Shown in pieces: positions 43,927-53,234 of a DNA stretch of 64,000 nt. The notes beneath the pieces were generated by a model. That model was not told the origin of the DNA and did no database searches. It saw only the letters and a list, made by a program, of their open reading frames with translations. The stretch is from Candidatus Flexifilum affinis (lineage in GTDB: Bacteria > Chloroflexota > Anaerolineae > Aggregatilineales > Phototrophicaceae). The stretch is from contig JADJPJ010000087.1 in the NCBI GenBank assembly GCA_016713325.1, positions 744,001 to 808,000 of the forward strand, in the 5' to 3' direction. The translations under genes were made by a program, and so were the position numbers. Every line of letters starts with the position of its first letter. The first letter of the stretch is position 1.

Positions 43927-46007
43927 ATGAGATTCTGTATGTTCAGACGCCTTCAGCCACACCACACCATGACCCTGGAAGCCGGGCTCATCGGGTTGTT
44001 TTTCGTCCAGGCCGCGCGATTCCTGATCGCCATGCTTTACAGCCGGGCAGCGGGCGCATCCGTCGTCACAGCGCTCCAGGCCGCGGGTGCGATCCTGCCG
44101 GATCCACTTCCCATCAATCCGGCGCAGGTCACAGCCGAATGGACGACACTGGGCGTACTGCTGCTCTTGCCTTTGATCGGCTCTCTCGTGATCAACCTGC
44201 CTTTCATGCCGCTGGTCGCGGCGCTGGTGGTGATCGCCGGACGGCTGCTCATGTTTGACATGGGCGTCCTGACGCCGACGGCTGCCGCGGCGGTGGTGTT
44301 CAGCGGTGGGCTGCTCTATCTGCTGGCGATGGCGCGTCGGCGTCTGCGCACTCTGCCTTACTTCTTCGTGCTGGGGTTCGCCGCGGATATGCTTATTCGC
44401 ATGTTCGGCAACACCAACGACCTGTCGATTGCACCGGGTTTCCTCAATATACAGATCGGTCTGGCGATTGTCTCAGTTTTGCTCGCCCTGATCTCGTTGT
44501 TGCTGCAAAGCCGGCAAGCACGCGACGATGAAACCGGCGCGGCGCTGGATCGCGGACTGATCCCATTGTGGGGTGCACTGGGTATCGGCGGGCAGCTCTA
44601 TCTTTGGCTGGCGCTGTTCGGCCTCCCCAACGCGGTCGCGACTCGCGCAAGTGTCGACTATACCCTGTTTGCCCCTGCCCTGCTGGGCGCCACCCTGCTC
44701 CCGATCATCCCCGTGGTGCGTTCCTGGGCGCGGGGATTCATCGGCGCGGTCGATGGCGGCGCACGTGGTTGGCTGTGGCTGCTGCTGATTGCTCTGCTGA
44801 TTGTCCTCGGCACGCGCCTCAACGGGTTGGTCGCCGGCGTCAGCCTGACCGTGGCCGCCGCCCTGTCGTCGCTGGTCTGGTGGTGGGTGGCACGACCCAA
44901 AGCGGAAAAGGAACGCTCGTTCGGTGGCCTCTACGTGCTGATCGGGCTGGCGCTGTTTGCCCTGCTCGTGGTCGGCGACATCTTTACGTTTGAATACGCC
45001 TTTGTTCGTGATCTGACCGGCGACTACGCATTCCTCAACCCGTATGTGCCGCCGCTGCTGCGCGGCTTTCGCGGTTTTGGCCTGGGCGTCATGCTGCTGG
45101 CCCTCTTCATTGCTTCTATCCCGATCATACAAACCCGCCGGCGCATCCCCTGGATGGGCGGTGCATCCGCGCTTGTCTCGCTGCTGGCCATCGTCCTGGT
45201 GGGCGTGCTGGTGGCCGTCGGCACGTTCGCAGTCCGGCCGCCAGTCATTGCCGGCGTACGGGGTGAGCCGACCATTCGGGTCGCCACCTACAATATCCAT
45301 GGCGGCTATGACCAGTACTACGTCGGCCAGCTAGAGCAGGTCGCGCGAACCATCCAGCAGAGCGGCGCCAATGTGGTGCTGCTTCAGGAAGTCGAAGCTG
45401 GGCGACTGGTCAGCAGCGGCGTCGATCAGGCGCTGTGGCTGGCGCGCCGCCTGGGGATGGACCGGCGCTACTTCCCGACCAACGAGTCGCTGCAAGGGTT
45501 AGCCGTCCTCTCCAACATCGAGATTGGCTTCGCAGATGGCGAGCTTCTGGCCAGCCTGGGCAGCCAGACTGGTGTGCAGCGCGTGCAGATCGTCCCTGAT
45601 CAGAATGTGGTGGTGACGCTTTACAACACCTGGCTCAGTCCGCTCTTCGATCTGGGGACAAGTGAACTCAGCGCGCAGGAACAGGATCAGCAGCGGCAGT
45701 TGAACGAGATCTTCGGACGTATGCTGGGCGGCGCCTGCTCCTCAATGTCGGGCGTGCCGTGTTGGGCGGAACCATGCACAACGTGCCCGACTCGCCGCTG
45801 ATGCAGCAGATGCGCGGCGCAGGTTTCAGCGATCCATTCGCTGGGCTACCCATCGAGATCAGTGCCACATTCGTGCGACAAGGCCAGCCACGGGCGCGCT
45901 TCGACTATCTGTGGCTGTGCAATCTGCCATCTGAGGGTGTTGGCGTGCTGAGCACCGAGGCGAGCGACCACCGGATCGCCTACGCCGGCATCGTGCTGGC
46001 ACGCTAA
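43927..46007 (+). CDS. Membrane protein with endonuclease/exonuclease/phosphatase domain, frameshifted near 45730
   Basis: About 10 membrane helices (residues 1-440) followed by an endonuclease/exonuclease/phosphatase (EEP) domain on the external or internal face: IRVATYNIHGGYDQYY, VVLLQEVEAGR, then a frame break, then GGTMHNVPDSPL, RFDYLWL and STEASDHRIAYA (final S-D-H motif). The first frame ends at 45801. Reading from about 45730 in another frame gives RLLLNVGRAVLGGTMHNV and then the 3' part to 46007. One missing base around 45730 explains the break. EEP enzymes cleave phosphodiesters in DNA, RNA or lipids; the substrate is not evident. A consensus error is likely. Confidence 0.85.
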
Positions 46008-46028
46008 GCCGTCAACCTGGGAGGCGAC

Positions 46029-46847
46029 ATGCCGAAGGTCTTCATCTCCTACCGGCGGGCAGACGGTCAGGCAGCGGCCGATCGTCTGTATACCGCACTG
46101 GCCGCCGCAGTTGGCAAAGACAATGTCTTCAAGGATGTCGACTCCATCCGCCTGTCACAGGATTTTCGCGCTGCTATCGAAAAAGCCATCATCCTGAGCG
46201 ATGTGCTGCTGGTGGTTATCGGCCCGCACTGGCTGACCGTCACGGACGACAGCGGCCAGCGCCGTCTCGATAACTCAGCCGACTACGTGCGACTCGAGGT
46301 CGAGATCGGGATGCGCCACGTCCGCGCCGTCATTCCAGTGCTGGTCGACGGTGCGCAGATGCCGGCGGGCGATCAACTACCGCCCAGCCTCTACCAGCTT
46401 TCGTACCTCAATGGCGCGGTGCTGCGCGGGGAACCCAATACCACCTCGGATATCAGCCGCCTGGTCGACCAGATTCGCGGGCTGTTTGACTCACCTGCCG
46501 CTGATGCAGACGCTCCACAACCCACCGGTGCTACGACAGACGCGACCTTAGCCATTTCCACTGTCGAGCCGCCCGCATCTGGCGTAGGCGTCAGCCACCT
46601 TTCTGTGGGTGGCCATGAGATCACCATCGACCTGGCCGGCGTATCGCTCACCAAACCCCAGCGCGTGTGGTTTGACGGAGCGCTGGTCAGCGAGCGCTAC
46701 ACCGTCTTCGGCGTCAGACATGCCTTTGCCGTTAGCGAGAAGGATGTCCAGGTCAGCTACGAAGTGCAGACCGGCTCGCGCTGGCATGGCGCATCGTACT
46801 GGATTGTCGTGCGGCGGGACGGCGTGGTTGTCTACAGCAACAAGTAG
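46029..46847 (+). CDS. TIR-domain protein with beta-rich C-terminus
   Basis: 272 residues. The TIR domain (1-160) has KVFISYRRAD, FKDVDSIRLSQDFRAAI, VLLVVIGPHW and the putative catalytic Glu90 in DYVRLEVEIG. A Pro/Thr/Ala-rich linker leads to a strand-rich domain (about 190-272) resembling a small sandwich module. No membrane segment. TIR domains of this TIR_2 type can hydrolyse NAD+ or make signalling nucleotides, or act as adaptors. The gene ends 3 bases before the converging stop of another TIR gene. Confidence 0.88.
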   Translation: MPKVFISYRRADGQAAADRLYTALAAAVGKDNVFKDVDSIRLSQDFRAAIEKAIILSDVLLVVIGPHWLTVTDDSGQRRLDNSADYVRLEVEIGMRHVRAVIPVLVDGAQMPAGDQLPPSLYQLSYLNGAVLRGEPNTTSDISRLVDQIRGLFDSPAADADAPQPTGATTDATLAISTVEPPASGVGVSHLSVGGHEITIDLAGVSLTKPQRVWFDGALVSERYTVFGVRHAFAVSEKDVQVSYEVQTGSRWHGASYWIVVRRDGVVVYSNK

Positions 46848-46850
46848 AAA

Positions 46851-48296
46851 CTAGGCAGGATCCATAAACATCAGGCGGGTGATGCGTACGCTACCGAGGT
46901 TGACGGCGATCTCGATCCGTCGTATCTGCCGCGAGGTGTCATCGTCAGTGCCAAGCAGCGCCGGCACACCCGAGTTCAGATTGACTGCCGCGACGGTCTC
47001 GAAGGCATTGGTCGCTGTCGGAGAGTCGAAGTAGAAAACAGATGCGCTTTCACCGTCGACCGTAGGCACCAATTCCACCAGCGCGGCGCCGATACTGTCG
47101 CGCAGCACATCGATGCGAACCCGGCTGCGGGCGCACGAGCCGACCACACCGTCGACCGCAAGCACGAGGTCGCCATTGTCCTCGACGATCTGCAAGCGGC
47201 CCTCCGGACATTCAACGCCATCCGGTGGAACCAGCGAAAAGCCAAGATTCCAGGCGATGAAACTGTCCTCGGTCACGTCGAATGGCGGTTCGACCAGATC
47301 GGCCGGGGGGCGTAGCGAAAAATCGATCTCGAACGGATCGCTGCTCAGGGTGATTGCGAACAGCCCACGGTTGTCACGCTCGTCGACTTCCGACACCTCC
47401 GAGTCGACATCTACCACAAGCTGCGTGTTGTAGGCGCCCCACCACCCATAGCTAACCGGGAAGCTGATATTCTTTGAACCATTTGGCGGGATGCTTTCGA
47501 CACGACCGACCAGCGTATTCTGGCGCACGGGCGGGTCCAGGCTGGCATCCCACGACCAGTTAAAGGAACCAGACTCACCTTCACCGTTGTTCGTGATGGT
47601 CATGCTGAGGATAAACACCTGCCCAGGCACCGGCACGCGTGGCGAAACGCGGAGCCGTCCGACAGAGAGATTGGGCAGCAGCGGCGGCGTAGTCGGGGTG
47701 GCCGTGACCGCCAACGTAGGCGTCAGTGTCGGAGATGGGGTGACGGTCGGCGCGGTCAGCGTCGGCACGATGAATAGAAGCGCGAGGAAGACCAGTGTGC
47801 CGAGCGCGGCGGGAATCAGCGCCCGACGAACGCGCGTATTCCCGGCGGTCCCTGGCAATGGACCGGTGGGTTCATCCAGTGAAGGGGGAATAGGCTGCAC
47901 CTGCCCCGGCGTCGGCGTAATGAAGCGTGATAAACCGACGTGCAGTTCGTCCGGCAGCCCGGCCTGAAGACCATCTTCGGCAGGGACATACTGGATATTG
48001 GCCAGTCGCGACCAGGCCTCGCCGGCCAGCAGCAGTGGAAAGATCGGCTTGCGCAGCCGTTCCGCCAGCAGGATTTCGCGCTCCACCCAATCCGACGCCT
48101 GGCTGTTGGGGGACATGATGACGATGAAGGCACCGCAGGTGCGGATGTTTTCTTCAATCCGCCGCCACCAGCGCTCGCTCGGCACCAGCGCCGATTCGTC
48201 CATCCATACCGGAAAGCCCGCGTTCTCCAGCAGTTGCCGCAGGTGACGTGCAAAGGCAATATCCTGCTTGCTATAGCTGATGAAAACGTGCGCCAT
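46851..48296 (-). CDS. TIR-transmembrane-CARDB protein
   Basis: 481 residues. N-terminal TIR (HVFISYSKQDIAFARHLRQLL..., SDWVERE with putative catalytic Glu74), a linker, one membrane helix (about 165-183), a Pro/Thr-rich stalk, and a CARDB-like adhesion domain (about 205-315), with a further strand-rich domain to the end. The TIR part should be cytoplasmic and the rest outside, a receptor-like layout. It lies 9 bases after the end of prfB on the same strand, so it may share its transcript. Confidence 0.88.
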   Translation of the reverse strand: MAHVFISYSKQDIAFARHLRQLLENAGFPVWMDESALVPSERWWRRIEENIRTCGAFIVIMSPNSQASDWVEREILLAERLRKPIFPLLLAGEAWSRLANIQYVPAEDGLQAGLPDELHVGLSRFITPTPGQVQPIPPSLDEPTGPLPGTAGNTRVRRALIPAALGTLVFLALLFIVPTLTAPTVTPSPTLTPTLAVTATPTTPPLLPNLSVGRLRVSPRVPVPGQVFILSMTITNNGEGESGSFNWSWDASLDPPVRQNTLVGRVESIPPNGSKNISFPVSYGWWGAYNTQLVVDVDSEVSEVDERDNRGLFAITLSSDPFEIDFSLRPPADLVEPPFDVTEDSFIAWNLGFSLVPPDGVECPEGRLQIVEDNGDLVLAVDGVVGSCARSRVRIDVLRDSIGAALVELVPTVDGESASVFYFDSPTATNAFETVAAVNLNSGVPALLGTDDDTSRQIRRIEIAVNLGSVRITRLMFMDPA

Positions 48297-48304
48297 CGAC
48301 AGTG

Positions 48305-49453
48305 TTAGCCCTGTGCTTCCGGTTCAGCTTCGCCGAAATCGTCCGTTTCGGAATCCGCACTGACCACTCTACCACTGATCTTGAAGTGGAGATAGGCTTC
48401 CATGAAGCTGTTGAGGTCTCCGTCGAGCACCGGGTTCGGGTTGCCGACCTCGTAGCCCGTCCGGTGGTCTTTGACCATCTGATACGGGTGCAGCACGTAC
48501 GAGCGGATTTGATTGCCCCACCCTGCGTCGACGTTCTCGCCCTTGAGCGCGGACAGTTCCTTTTCACGGCGCTGCCGCTCCATCTCGAACAGCCGAGCCT
48601 TGAGGATTTGCATGGCGCGTTCACGGTTCTGGGTCAGGCTGCGCTCATTCTGGCAGGTGACGACAGTATTGGTCGGGATGTGGGTCAATCGGACGGCCGT
48701 CTCATTCTTCTGAACGTTCTGGCCGCCGGCGCCGCTGGACCGGTAGGTCTCTATACGCACATCCTTTTCCGGCACGTCGATCTCGATTTCCCCCTGAATA
48801 TCCGGCCAGAGTTCAACTTTGGCAAACGAGGTGTGCCGCCGGGCCGAGGCGTCGAATGGGCTGATGCGCACCAGTCGGTGGACACCGGTCTCGCTCTGTA
48901 GATAGCCGTAGGCCATATCTCCCTTGATGGAGATACTCATGCTCTTGATACCGGCCTCTTCGCCTTCCATCCGGTGGATGTACTCGGCCTTGAAGCCATT
49001 GCGCTCGGCGTAACGCAGGTACATGCGTTCCAGCATCTGCGCCCAGTCCTGCGCTTCGGTGCCTCCGGCGCCGGCATGGATGGCCAGAATCGCATTTTCG
49101 TTGTCGTACGGCCCCGACAGCATGGCCTGAAGCGACATGCGTTCGACTTCGGCCGACAGGCTCTCCGTTTCCTGGGCAAGCTCCTCCAGCAGCGAGGCGT
49201 CGGACATCTGCGCCAGTTCCAGGGCATCGGCAATGCGCGCGGCAAGCCCCTGCCAGCGCTCGACCTCGTTGCGCAGCTTGGAGATCTCCTGCATCACTTT
49301 CTGTGCGGAGTCGGGAACCGACCAGAAATCGGGTTCGTTGGCCTGCGCTTCCAGGCGCTCCAGGCGCCGGCGCTTGGACTCAAGGCCCAGGCGTTCCATG
49401 AAACCGGCGATCGCCGCCGCGAACTCCTCCAACCGAGAGATCAGGTTATCCAT
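48305..49453 (-). CDS. prfB: Peptide chain release factor 2
   Basis: 382 residues. Recognises UGA and UAA stops and frees the chain. Contains the SPF codon-reading motif in RISPFDASARR and the peptidyl-transferase motif GGQ in SSGAGGQNVQKNETAVRL. The reading frame is continuous from ATG 49453 (AGGAG 5 bases before); the in-frame UGA and +1 frameshift of many prfB genes is absent. Next to ftsY, a frequent arrangement. Confidence 0.96.
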   Translation of the reverse strand: MDNLISRLEEFAAAIAGFMERLGLESKRRRLERLEAQANEPDFWSVPDSAQKVMQEISKLRNEVERWQGLAARIADALELAQMSDASLLEELAQETESLSAEVERMSLQAMLSGPYDNENAILAIHAGAGGTEAQDWAQMLERMYLRYAERNGFKAEYIHRMEGEEAGIKSMSISIKGDMAYGYLQSETGVHRLVRISPFDASARRHTSFAKVELWPDIQGEIEIDVPEKDVRIETYRSSGAGGQNVQKNETAVRLTHIPTNTVVTCQNERSLTQNRERAMQILKARLFEMERQRREKELSALKGENVDAGWGNQIRSYVLHPYQMVKDHRTGYEVGNPNPVLDGDLNSFMEAYLHFKISGRVVSADSETDDFGEAEPEAQG

Positions 49454-49467
49454 TAGGCTCCTAGATC

Positions 49468-50385
49468 CTATTTCTCGTCTTCGTCGTCAAACAGACTTTC
49501 GACGAAGTACTCGGGCTGGAACAGGACGAGATCATCCATCTTCTCGCCCAGCCCCACGTAGTGAATCGGCAGACCGAGATCGTGGTTAATGGCGAAAACC
49601 ATTCCACCCTTGGCGGTGCTGTCCAATTTCGTGACGATGACCCCCGTCACGTCGACCATTTCGCGGAACTTCTCGGCCTGCTGCAAGGCATTCTGGCCGG
49701 TGGTGCCGTCGAGAACGAGCAGCGTTTCGTGCGGAGCGTCGGGGACGATCTTGCCAGATACCTGGCGAATCTTGGCCAATTCACCCATCAGGTTGAAATT
49801 GGTGTGCAGGCGTCCGGCAGTGTCGACGATCAGCACGTCAAAGCCGCGTGCTTTGGCGGCCGCGGTAGCGTCATAGACGACGGCGGCTGGATCGGTGCCA
49901 GGTTTGTTGGCCACAACCGGCACGTTTACGCGCTCGCCCCACTTCTGGAGCTGTTCGATCGCTGCCGCGCGAAAGGTATCGCCGGCGGCCAGCATCACCT
50001 TGCGCTGGTTGACGTTGCGCAAACGATGCGCCAACTTGCCAATGGTGGTGGTCTTGCCGCTGCCATTCACGCCGACAATCAGAACAATCGAGAGTTCCCG
50101 GCCGCTGATGTTCAAGGATGGCGGCAGACGCAGTGATTCGCGGAGAACCAGCTTGAGAAGCTTGCGCAGTTCCGAAGCTTTCTTCAGCCCATCCTTGCGC
50201 GCGCGATTCCTCGTCTCCGTCAGAACAGCCTGTGTCGTTGGGACGCCGAGATCGGCCTGAAGAAGCAGCGCTTCGAGATCATCCCAGGTTTCGTCGTCAA
50301 TAGCATCGGCGCCACTGAGAAGCTGCCCAATGCGTCCAAAAAAGGACTGACGAGTCTTCGACAATCCATCGCGAAAAATACCCAC
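49468..50385 (-). CDS. ftsY: Signal recognition particle receptor
   Basis: 305 residues from GTG 50385, chosen because GGAG lies 7 bases before it and VGIFRDGLSKTRQSFF begins the usual N domain. The frame is open further upstream but gives no family match. G domain motifs: GVNGSGKTTTIGKLA, DTFRAAAIEQL, IVDTAGRLHTN, TKLDSTAKGG. This GTPase delivers SRP-bound ribosomes to the membrane. The acidic A domain of many FtsY proteins is missing. An own promoter lies just upstream. Confidence 0.95.
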   Translation of the reverse strand: MGIFRDGLSKTRQSFFGRIGQLLSGADAIDDETWDDLEALLLQADLGVPTTQAVLTETRNRARKDGLKKASELRKLLKLVLRESLRLPPSLNISGRELSIVLIVGVNGSGKTTTIGKLAHRLRNVNQRKVMLAAGDTFRAAAIEQLQKWGERVNVPVVANKPGTDPAAVVYDATAAAKARGFDVLIVDTAGRLHTNFNLMGELAKIRQVSGKIVPDAPHETLLVLDGTTGQNALQQAEKFREMVDVTGVIVTKLDSTAKGGMVFAINHDLGLPIHYVGLGEKMDDLVLFQPEYFVESLFDDEDEK

Positions 50386-50419
50386 TTCGCCGCTCCAAAT
50401 CGGGGGAAAATACCGCGTC

Positions 50420-50448
50420 AGTATACACCCCGGCAGGGGGCAAAACAA
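50420..50448 (-). promoter_or_regulatory. Promoter of ftsY-prfB
   Basis: On the minus strand: TTGTTT (50448-50443), 17-base spacer, TATACT (50425-50420). It would leave a leader of about 30 bases to the GTG at 50385. Confidence 0.55.
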
Positions 50449-50459
50449 GATACGCGCCG

Positions 50460-50489
50460 TATAATTACATCCATTATAATTACATTGGA
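50460..50489 (+). promoter_or_regulatory. Two 15-base repeats with TATAAT boxes, plus-strand promoter region of moaC
   Basis: TATAATTACATCCAT (50460) is followed directly by TATAATTACATTGGA (50475); 11 of 15 leading bases are shared. Each contains a perfect -10 box, but no clear -35 can be placed. It lies in the divergent ftsY/moaC region. Confidence 0.45.
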
Positions 50490-50523
50490 CATGTAGGCCA
50501 TAGCTCTTGGGCAACGGCGTTCT

Positions 50524-50690
50524 TCAGTGATGCGGTTCCCGGAGATCGAAGTCACCCCGGAAAGCATCATTGCTACGCCGCTCGGGCCTTCCCCTCCTGA
50601 GCGCCGCTCGGCTGTCCGGGGCGCCGGTACATCAGCCTGGCAAGTTCCTCGGTGATCGCCATCAATCCCGAGCCCTCTGGGCAACCAGAC
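50524..50690 (+). other. Structured 5' region before moaC, possible RNA leader
   Basis: No family-like protein is coded here. It contains nested complementary segments: GATGC (50528-50532) pairs with GCATC (50561-50565) and encloses CCGG pairs; then CGCTC (50580-50584) pairs with GAGCG (50600-50604). The position before a molybdopterin gene brings the Moco riboswitch to mind, but I could not match its consensus. Confidence 0.35.
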
Positions 50691-51166
50691 TCTCACACAA
50701 CCACGTCGATTCCAGCGGGCGTGCGCAGATGGTGGATGTTGGCGCTAAGCCGGACTCCGAACGAATCGCCGTGGCCCAGGGCGCCGTTTACATGCGGGCC
50801 GAAACACTCGGACTCATCCGCGATGGCGCGGTCAAGAAAGGAGATGTGCTCACCGTTGCCCGCATTGCCGGCATCATGGCGGCCAAACGTACAGCGGAAC
50901 TGATTCCGCTCTGTCACCCAATTGCCCTCTCGCACATCACTGTCGACCTGACACTCGATGAAGAGAACAGCGCAGTGCGCATTGTCGCCTCAGCCAGGAC
51001 AACCGGCAAAACAGGCGTCGAGATGGAAGCGCTGACCGCGGTCAGCACAGCTGCGCTGACCGTTTATGATATGGCCAAAGCCGTGGATAGGACGATGCGC
51101 ATCAGCGACATCGAACTCGTCGAGAAGCGCGGCGGTGTCCATGGCGACTATCGCAAAGAAGAATGA
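50570..51166 (+). CDS. moaC: Cyclic pyranopterin monophosphate synthase
   Basis: The core from about 50690 matches MoaC: LSHNHVDSSGRAQMVDVGAKP, abridged MVDVGAK, then AGIMAAKRTAELIPLCHPIALS and GKTGVEMEALTAVSTAALTVYDMAKAVD. MoaC converts the cyclic GTP derivative made by MoaA into cyclic pyranopterin monophosphate. The start is unclear: MoaC homology begins near 50690, where no ATG, GTG or TTG is in frame. The nearest in-frame options are TTG 50570, which adds 40 unconvincing residues, and ATG 50729, which trims the N-terminus. An indel or substitution in the start region is possible. It overlaps no gene, and moaD-moaE follows. Confidence 0.9.
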   Translation: MLRRSGLPLLSAARLSGAPVHQPGKFLGDRHQSRALWATRLSHNHVDSSGRAQMVDVGAKPDSERIAVAQGAVYMRAETLGLIRDGAVKKGDVLTVARIAGIMAAKRTAELIPLCHPIALSHITVDLTLDEENSAVRIVASARTTGKTGVEMEALTAVSTAALTVYDMAKAVDRTMRISDIELVEKRGGVHGDYRKEE

Positions 51167-51215
51167 GCGTGAAAGAAGCGAGGCGCGCGATGAAGGCGTG
51201 GATGGGGAACCAGCG

Positions 51216-51935
51216 ATGGTGATCAAGATACTGCTGTTTGCAACTCTGAAGGATCTGGCTGGCACAAAGACCTACGACCTCGATCTGCCGGAGGGTGACC
51301 CCACGGTGGCTGATGTGCGTCAGGCAATGGCGCAGCGCTTCCCGTCGATTTCCCGTCATCTGGGCAGTGCCATCGCCGCTCTCAACGAGGAATTCGCCGC
51401 TCCCGAATACCGCGTCAAGGATGGGGATACGGTGGCTTTCTTCCCGCCCGTGAGCGGCGGCAGCAGCGAAGCAGCGCCCTACCCCGAGATCTTCCGTCTG
51501 CCGGAAGAGCCGTACAGCATCGACGAAATCATCGAGGCGATCACCATCCCGGCCACCGGCGCGGTGTGCGTCTTCAGCGGAACAGTGCGCGGCGAAACTG
51601 GAGCGGATGGGGGAATACGCCAGACGATACGCCTGGAATACGAAGGCTACGCCCCCATGGCGCTGGCCAAGATGCGCCAGGTGGCGCAGGAGATTCGCGA
51701 GCGTTGGGCGGGCGTTCAGGGCATCGCCATCGTTCAACGCGTAGGCGTTTTGGAAGTTGGTCAAAACACGGTACTTATCGCCTGCTCTTCGGCACATCGG
51801 GACGAGGGGTGTTTCGAAGCGGCGCGTTACGGCATCGATCGGCTCAAGGAAATCGTACCAGTATGGAAGAAGGAAGTCCGCCCGGATGGAAGCACCTGGA
51901 TCGAAGGCAAGTACCATCCTACACCGGAGGATTAG
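51216..51935 (+). CDS. MoaD-MoaE fusion, molybdopterin synthase
   Basis: 239 residues from ATG 51216. The first about 80 residues are MoaD (KILLFATLKDLAGT..., ending FFPPVSGG). The C-terminal Gly-Gly that carries sulfur is internal here, joined directly to MoaE (EPYSIDEII..., CVFSGTVRGET, LEYEGYAPMA, HRDEGCFEAARYGIDRLKEIVPVWKKE). In separate systems the GG end of MoaD enters MoaE, so the fusion must be cut or rearranged before use; such fusions are known. It follows moaC. Confidence 0.92.
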   Translation: MVIKILLFATLKDLAGTKTYDLDLPEGDPTVADVRQAMAQRFPSISRHLGSAIAALNEEFAAPEYRVKDGDTVAFFPPVSGGSSEAAPYPEIFRLPEEPYSIDEIIEAITIPATGAVCVFSGTVRGETGADGGIRQTIRLEYEGYAPMALAKMRQVAQEIRERWAGVQGIAIVQRVGVLEVGQNTVLIACSSAHRDEGCFEAARYGIDRLKEIVPVWKKEVRPDGSTWIEGKYHPTPED

Positions 51936-51992
51936 GCACAAGATGCGCTATACTCCATCCGTGCGCGAAGCGCAAATTGGAGGAAGAACTCG

Positions 51993-53234
51993 ATGACTCG
52001 CAGGGTGGTAGTGACAGGTTATGGGGTAGTTTCATCCCTTGGACAGAGCGCTGCGGAAACCTGGGAGAATCTCAAAGCGGGCAAGAGCGGCGTCAGCGCG
52101 TTGACGCGCTTTGATGCCTCGACCTCTCAGGTCAAAATCGCCGCGGAAGTGCGCGATTGGGACGCGACGAAATTCATGTCCGCCAAAGACGCGCGCCGCG
52201 ACCTGAACGAGCAGTTCGGCGTCGCCGCGTCGAAGATGGCGATTGAGCAATCAGGGCTGATAGTGAACGACGAGAACCGACTGCGGACCAGCATCTTCGT
52301 CGGTTCAGCCGTCGGCGGCATTGGAAGCTATTGGATAGAGGCGCGCAAGGTGATCGAATCGAACGATCTGCGCAGTGTCTCACCGTTTGGCATCCCGATG
52401 CTGCTGGTCAATGGCGCTAGCGATATCGTCAGCATCGATCTGGGCGCGAATGGGCCCTCGTATACCCCGATATCGGCGTGCGCAACCGGCGCGGAATGTA
52501 TTGGTCACGCCTACGATATGATCAGGTTCGGCAAGATCGATCAGGCGGTGGCGGGTGGCTGCGAAGCGCCGATCATCCCCATCGGCATCGCCGCCTTCGA
52601 CCGTACTGGGGCATGCTCGCGCATGAACGACGATCCAGCCGGATCCGTGCGCCCCTTTTCGAAAGACCGCGCAGGCCTCGTTTTCGGCGAGGGTGCCGGG
52701 GTCCTGGTTCTGGAGGAACTCGAACAGGCCAAAGCGCGCGGAGCGACAATCTATGCCGAGATCGTCGGCTATGGCTCCACGTCCGACGCCTTTCACATTA
52801 CAGCGCCGGAACCGGAAGGCAAGGGCGCAAGCCATGCCATCCGACTCGCGCTCGAAGATGCCGGCGTGGTCCCTGAGCAGATCCATTACATCAACGCGCA
52901 CGGCACGGCAACGGCGCTGAATGATGTCATGGAAACCAAAGCCGTAAAGCGCGTCTTCGGCGAGCAGGCATACAGGGTCCCGATCAGCTCGACCAAGAGC
53001 ATGACCGGTCATGGCATGGGAGCAACCGCCGGTATGGAAGTGGTCTTCAGCATCATGGCCATGCTGGACTGCGTCGTGCCGCCCACGATTAACCTTGTGG
53101 AACCCGATCCGGAGTGTGACCTCGATTACGTGCCCAATGCCGCGCGTGAGGTCAGGATTGACTACGCCATGTCCAACAGCTTCGGCTTCGGCGGCCACAA
53201 CGTTTCTCTGGTGATCAAGAGGTTCAATGGCTAG
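51993..53234 (+). CDS. fabF: 3-oxoacyl-ACP synthase II
   Basis: 413 residues. Elongating condensing enzyme of type II fatty-acid synthesis. The Cys-His-His triad is in SACATGAECIG, NAHGTATALND and MTGHGMGAT; the start is RVVVTGYGVVSSLG and the end NSFGFGGHN. AGGAAG lies 8 bases before ATG 51993. Its stop overlaps rnc by 8 bases. fabF beside rnc is a frequent bacterial pair, usually with acpP, which is not seen here. Confidence 0.94.
   Translation: MTRRVVVTGYGVVSSLGQSAAETWENLKAGKSGVSALTRFDASTSQVKIAAEVRDWDATKFMSAKDARRDLNEQFGVAASKMAIEQSGLIVNDENRLRTSIFVGSAVGGIGSYWIEARKVIESNDLRSVSPFGIPMLLVNGASDIVSIDLGANGPSYTPISACATGAECIGHAYDMIRFGKIDQAVAGGCEAPIIPIGIAAFDRTGACSRMNDDPAGSVRPFSKDRAGLVFGEGAGVLVLEELEQAKARGATIYAEIVGYGSTSDAFHITAPEPEGKGASHAIRLALEDAGVVPEQIHYINAHGTATALNDVMETKAVKRVFGEQAYRVPISSTKSMTGHGMGATAGMEVVFSIMAMLDCVVPPTINLVEPDPECDLDYVPNAAREVRIDYAMSNSFGFGGHNVSLVIKRFNG

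Noticed and set aside
10862..48296. A single defence island joining the Argonaute and the TIR genes
   Set aside because: About 33 kb of metabolic and regulatory genes separates them, and no restriction, CRISPR, integrase or toxin genes lie between.
50530..50658. 42-codon ORF before moaC starting at ATG 50530
   Set aside because: It has a weak ribosome-binding site, a Pro/Arg-rich product and no family; it overlaps the structured leader, so coding cannot be supported.
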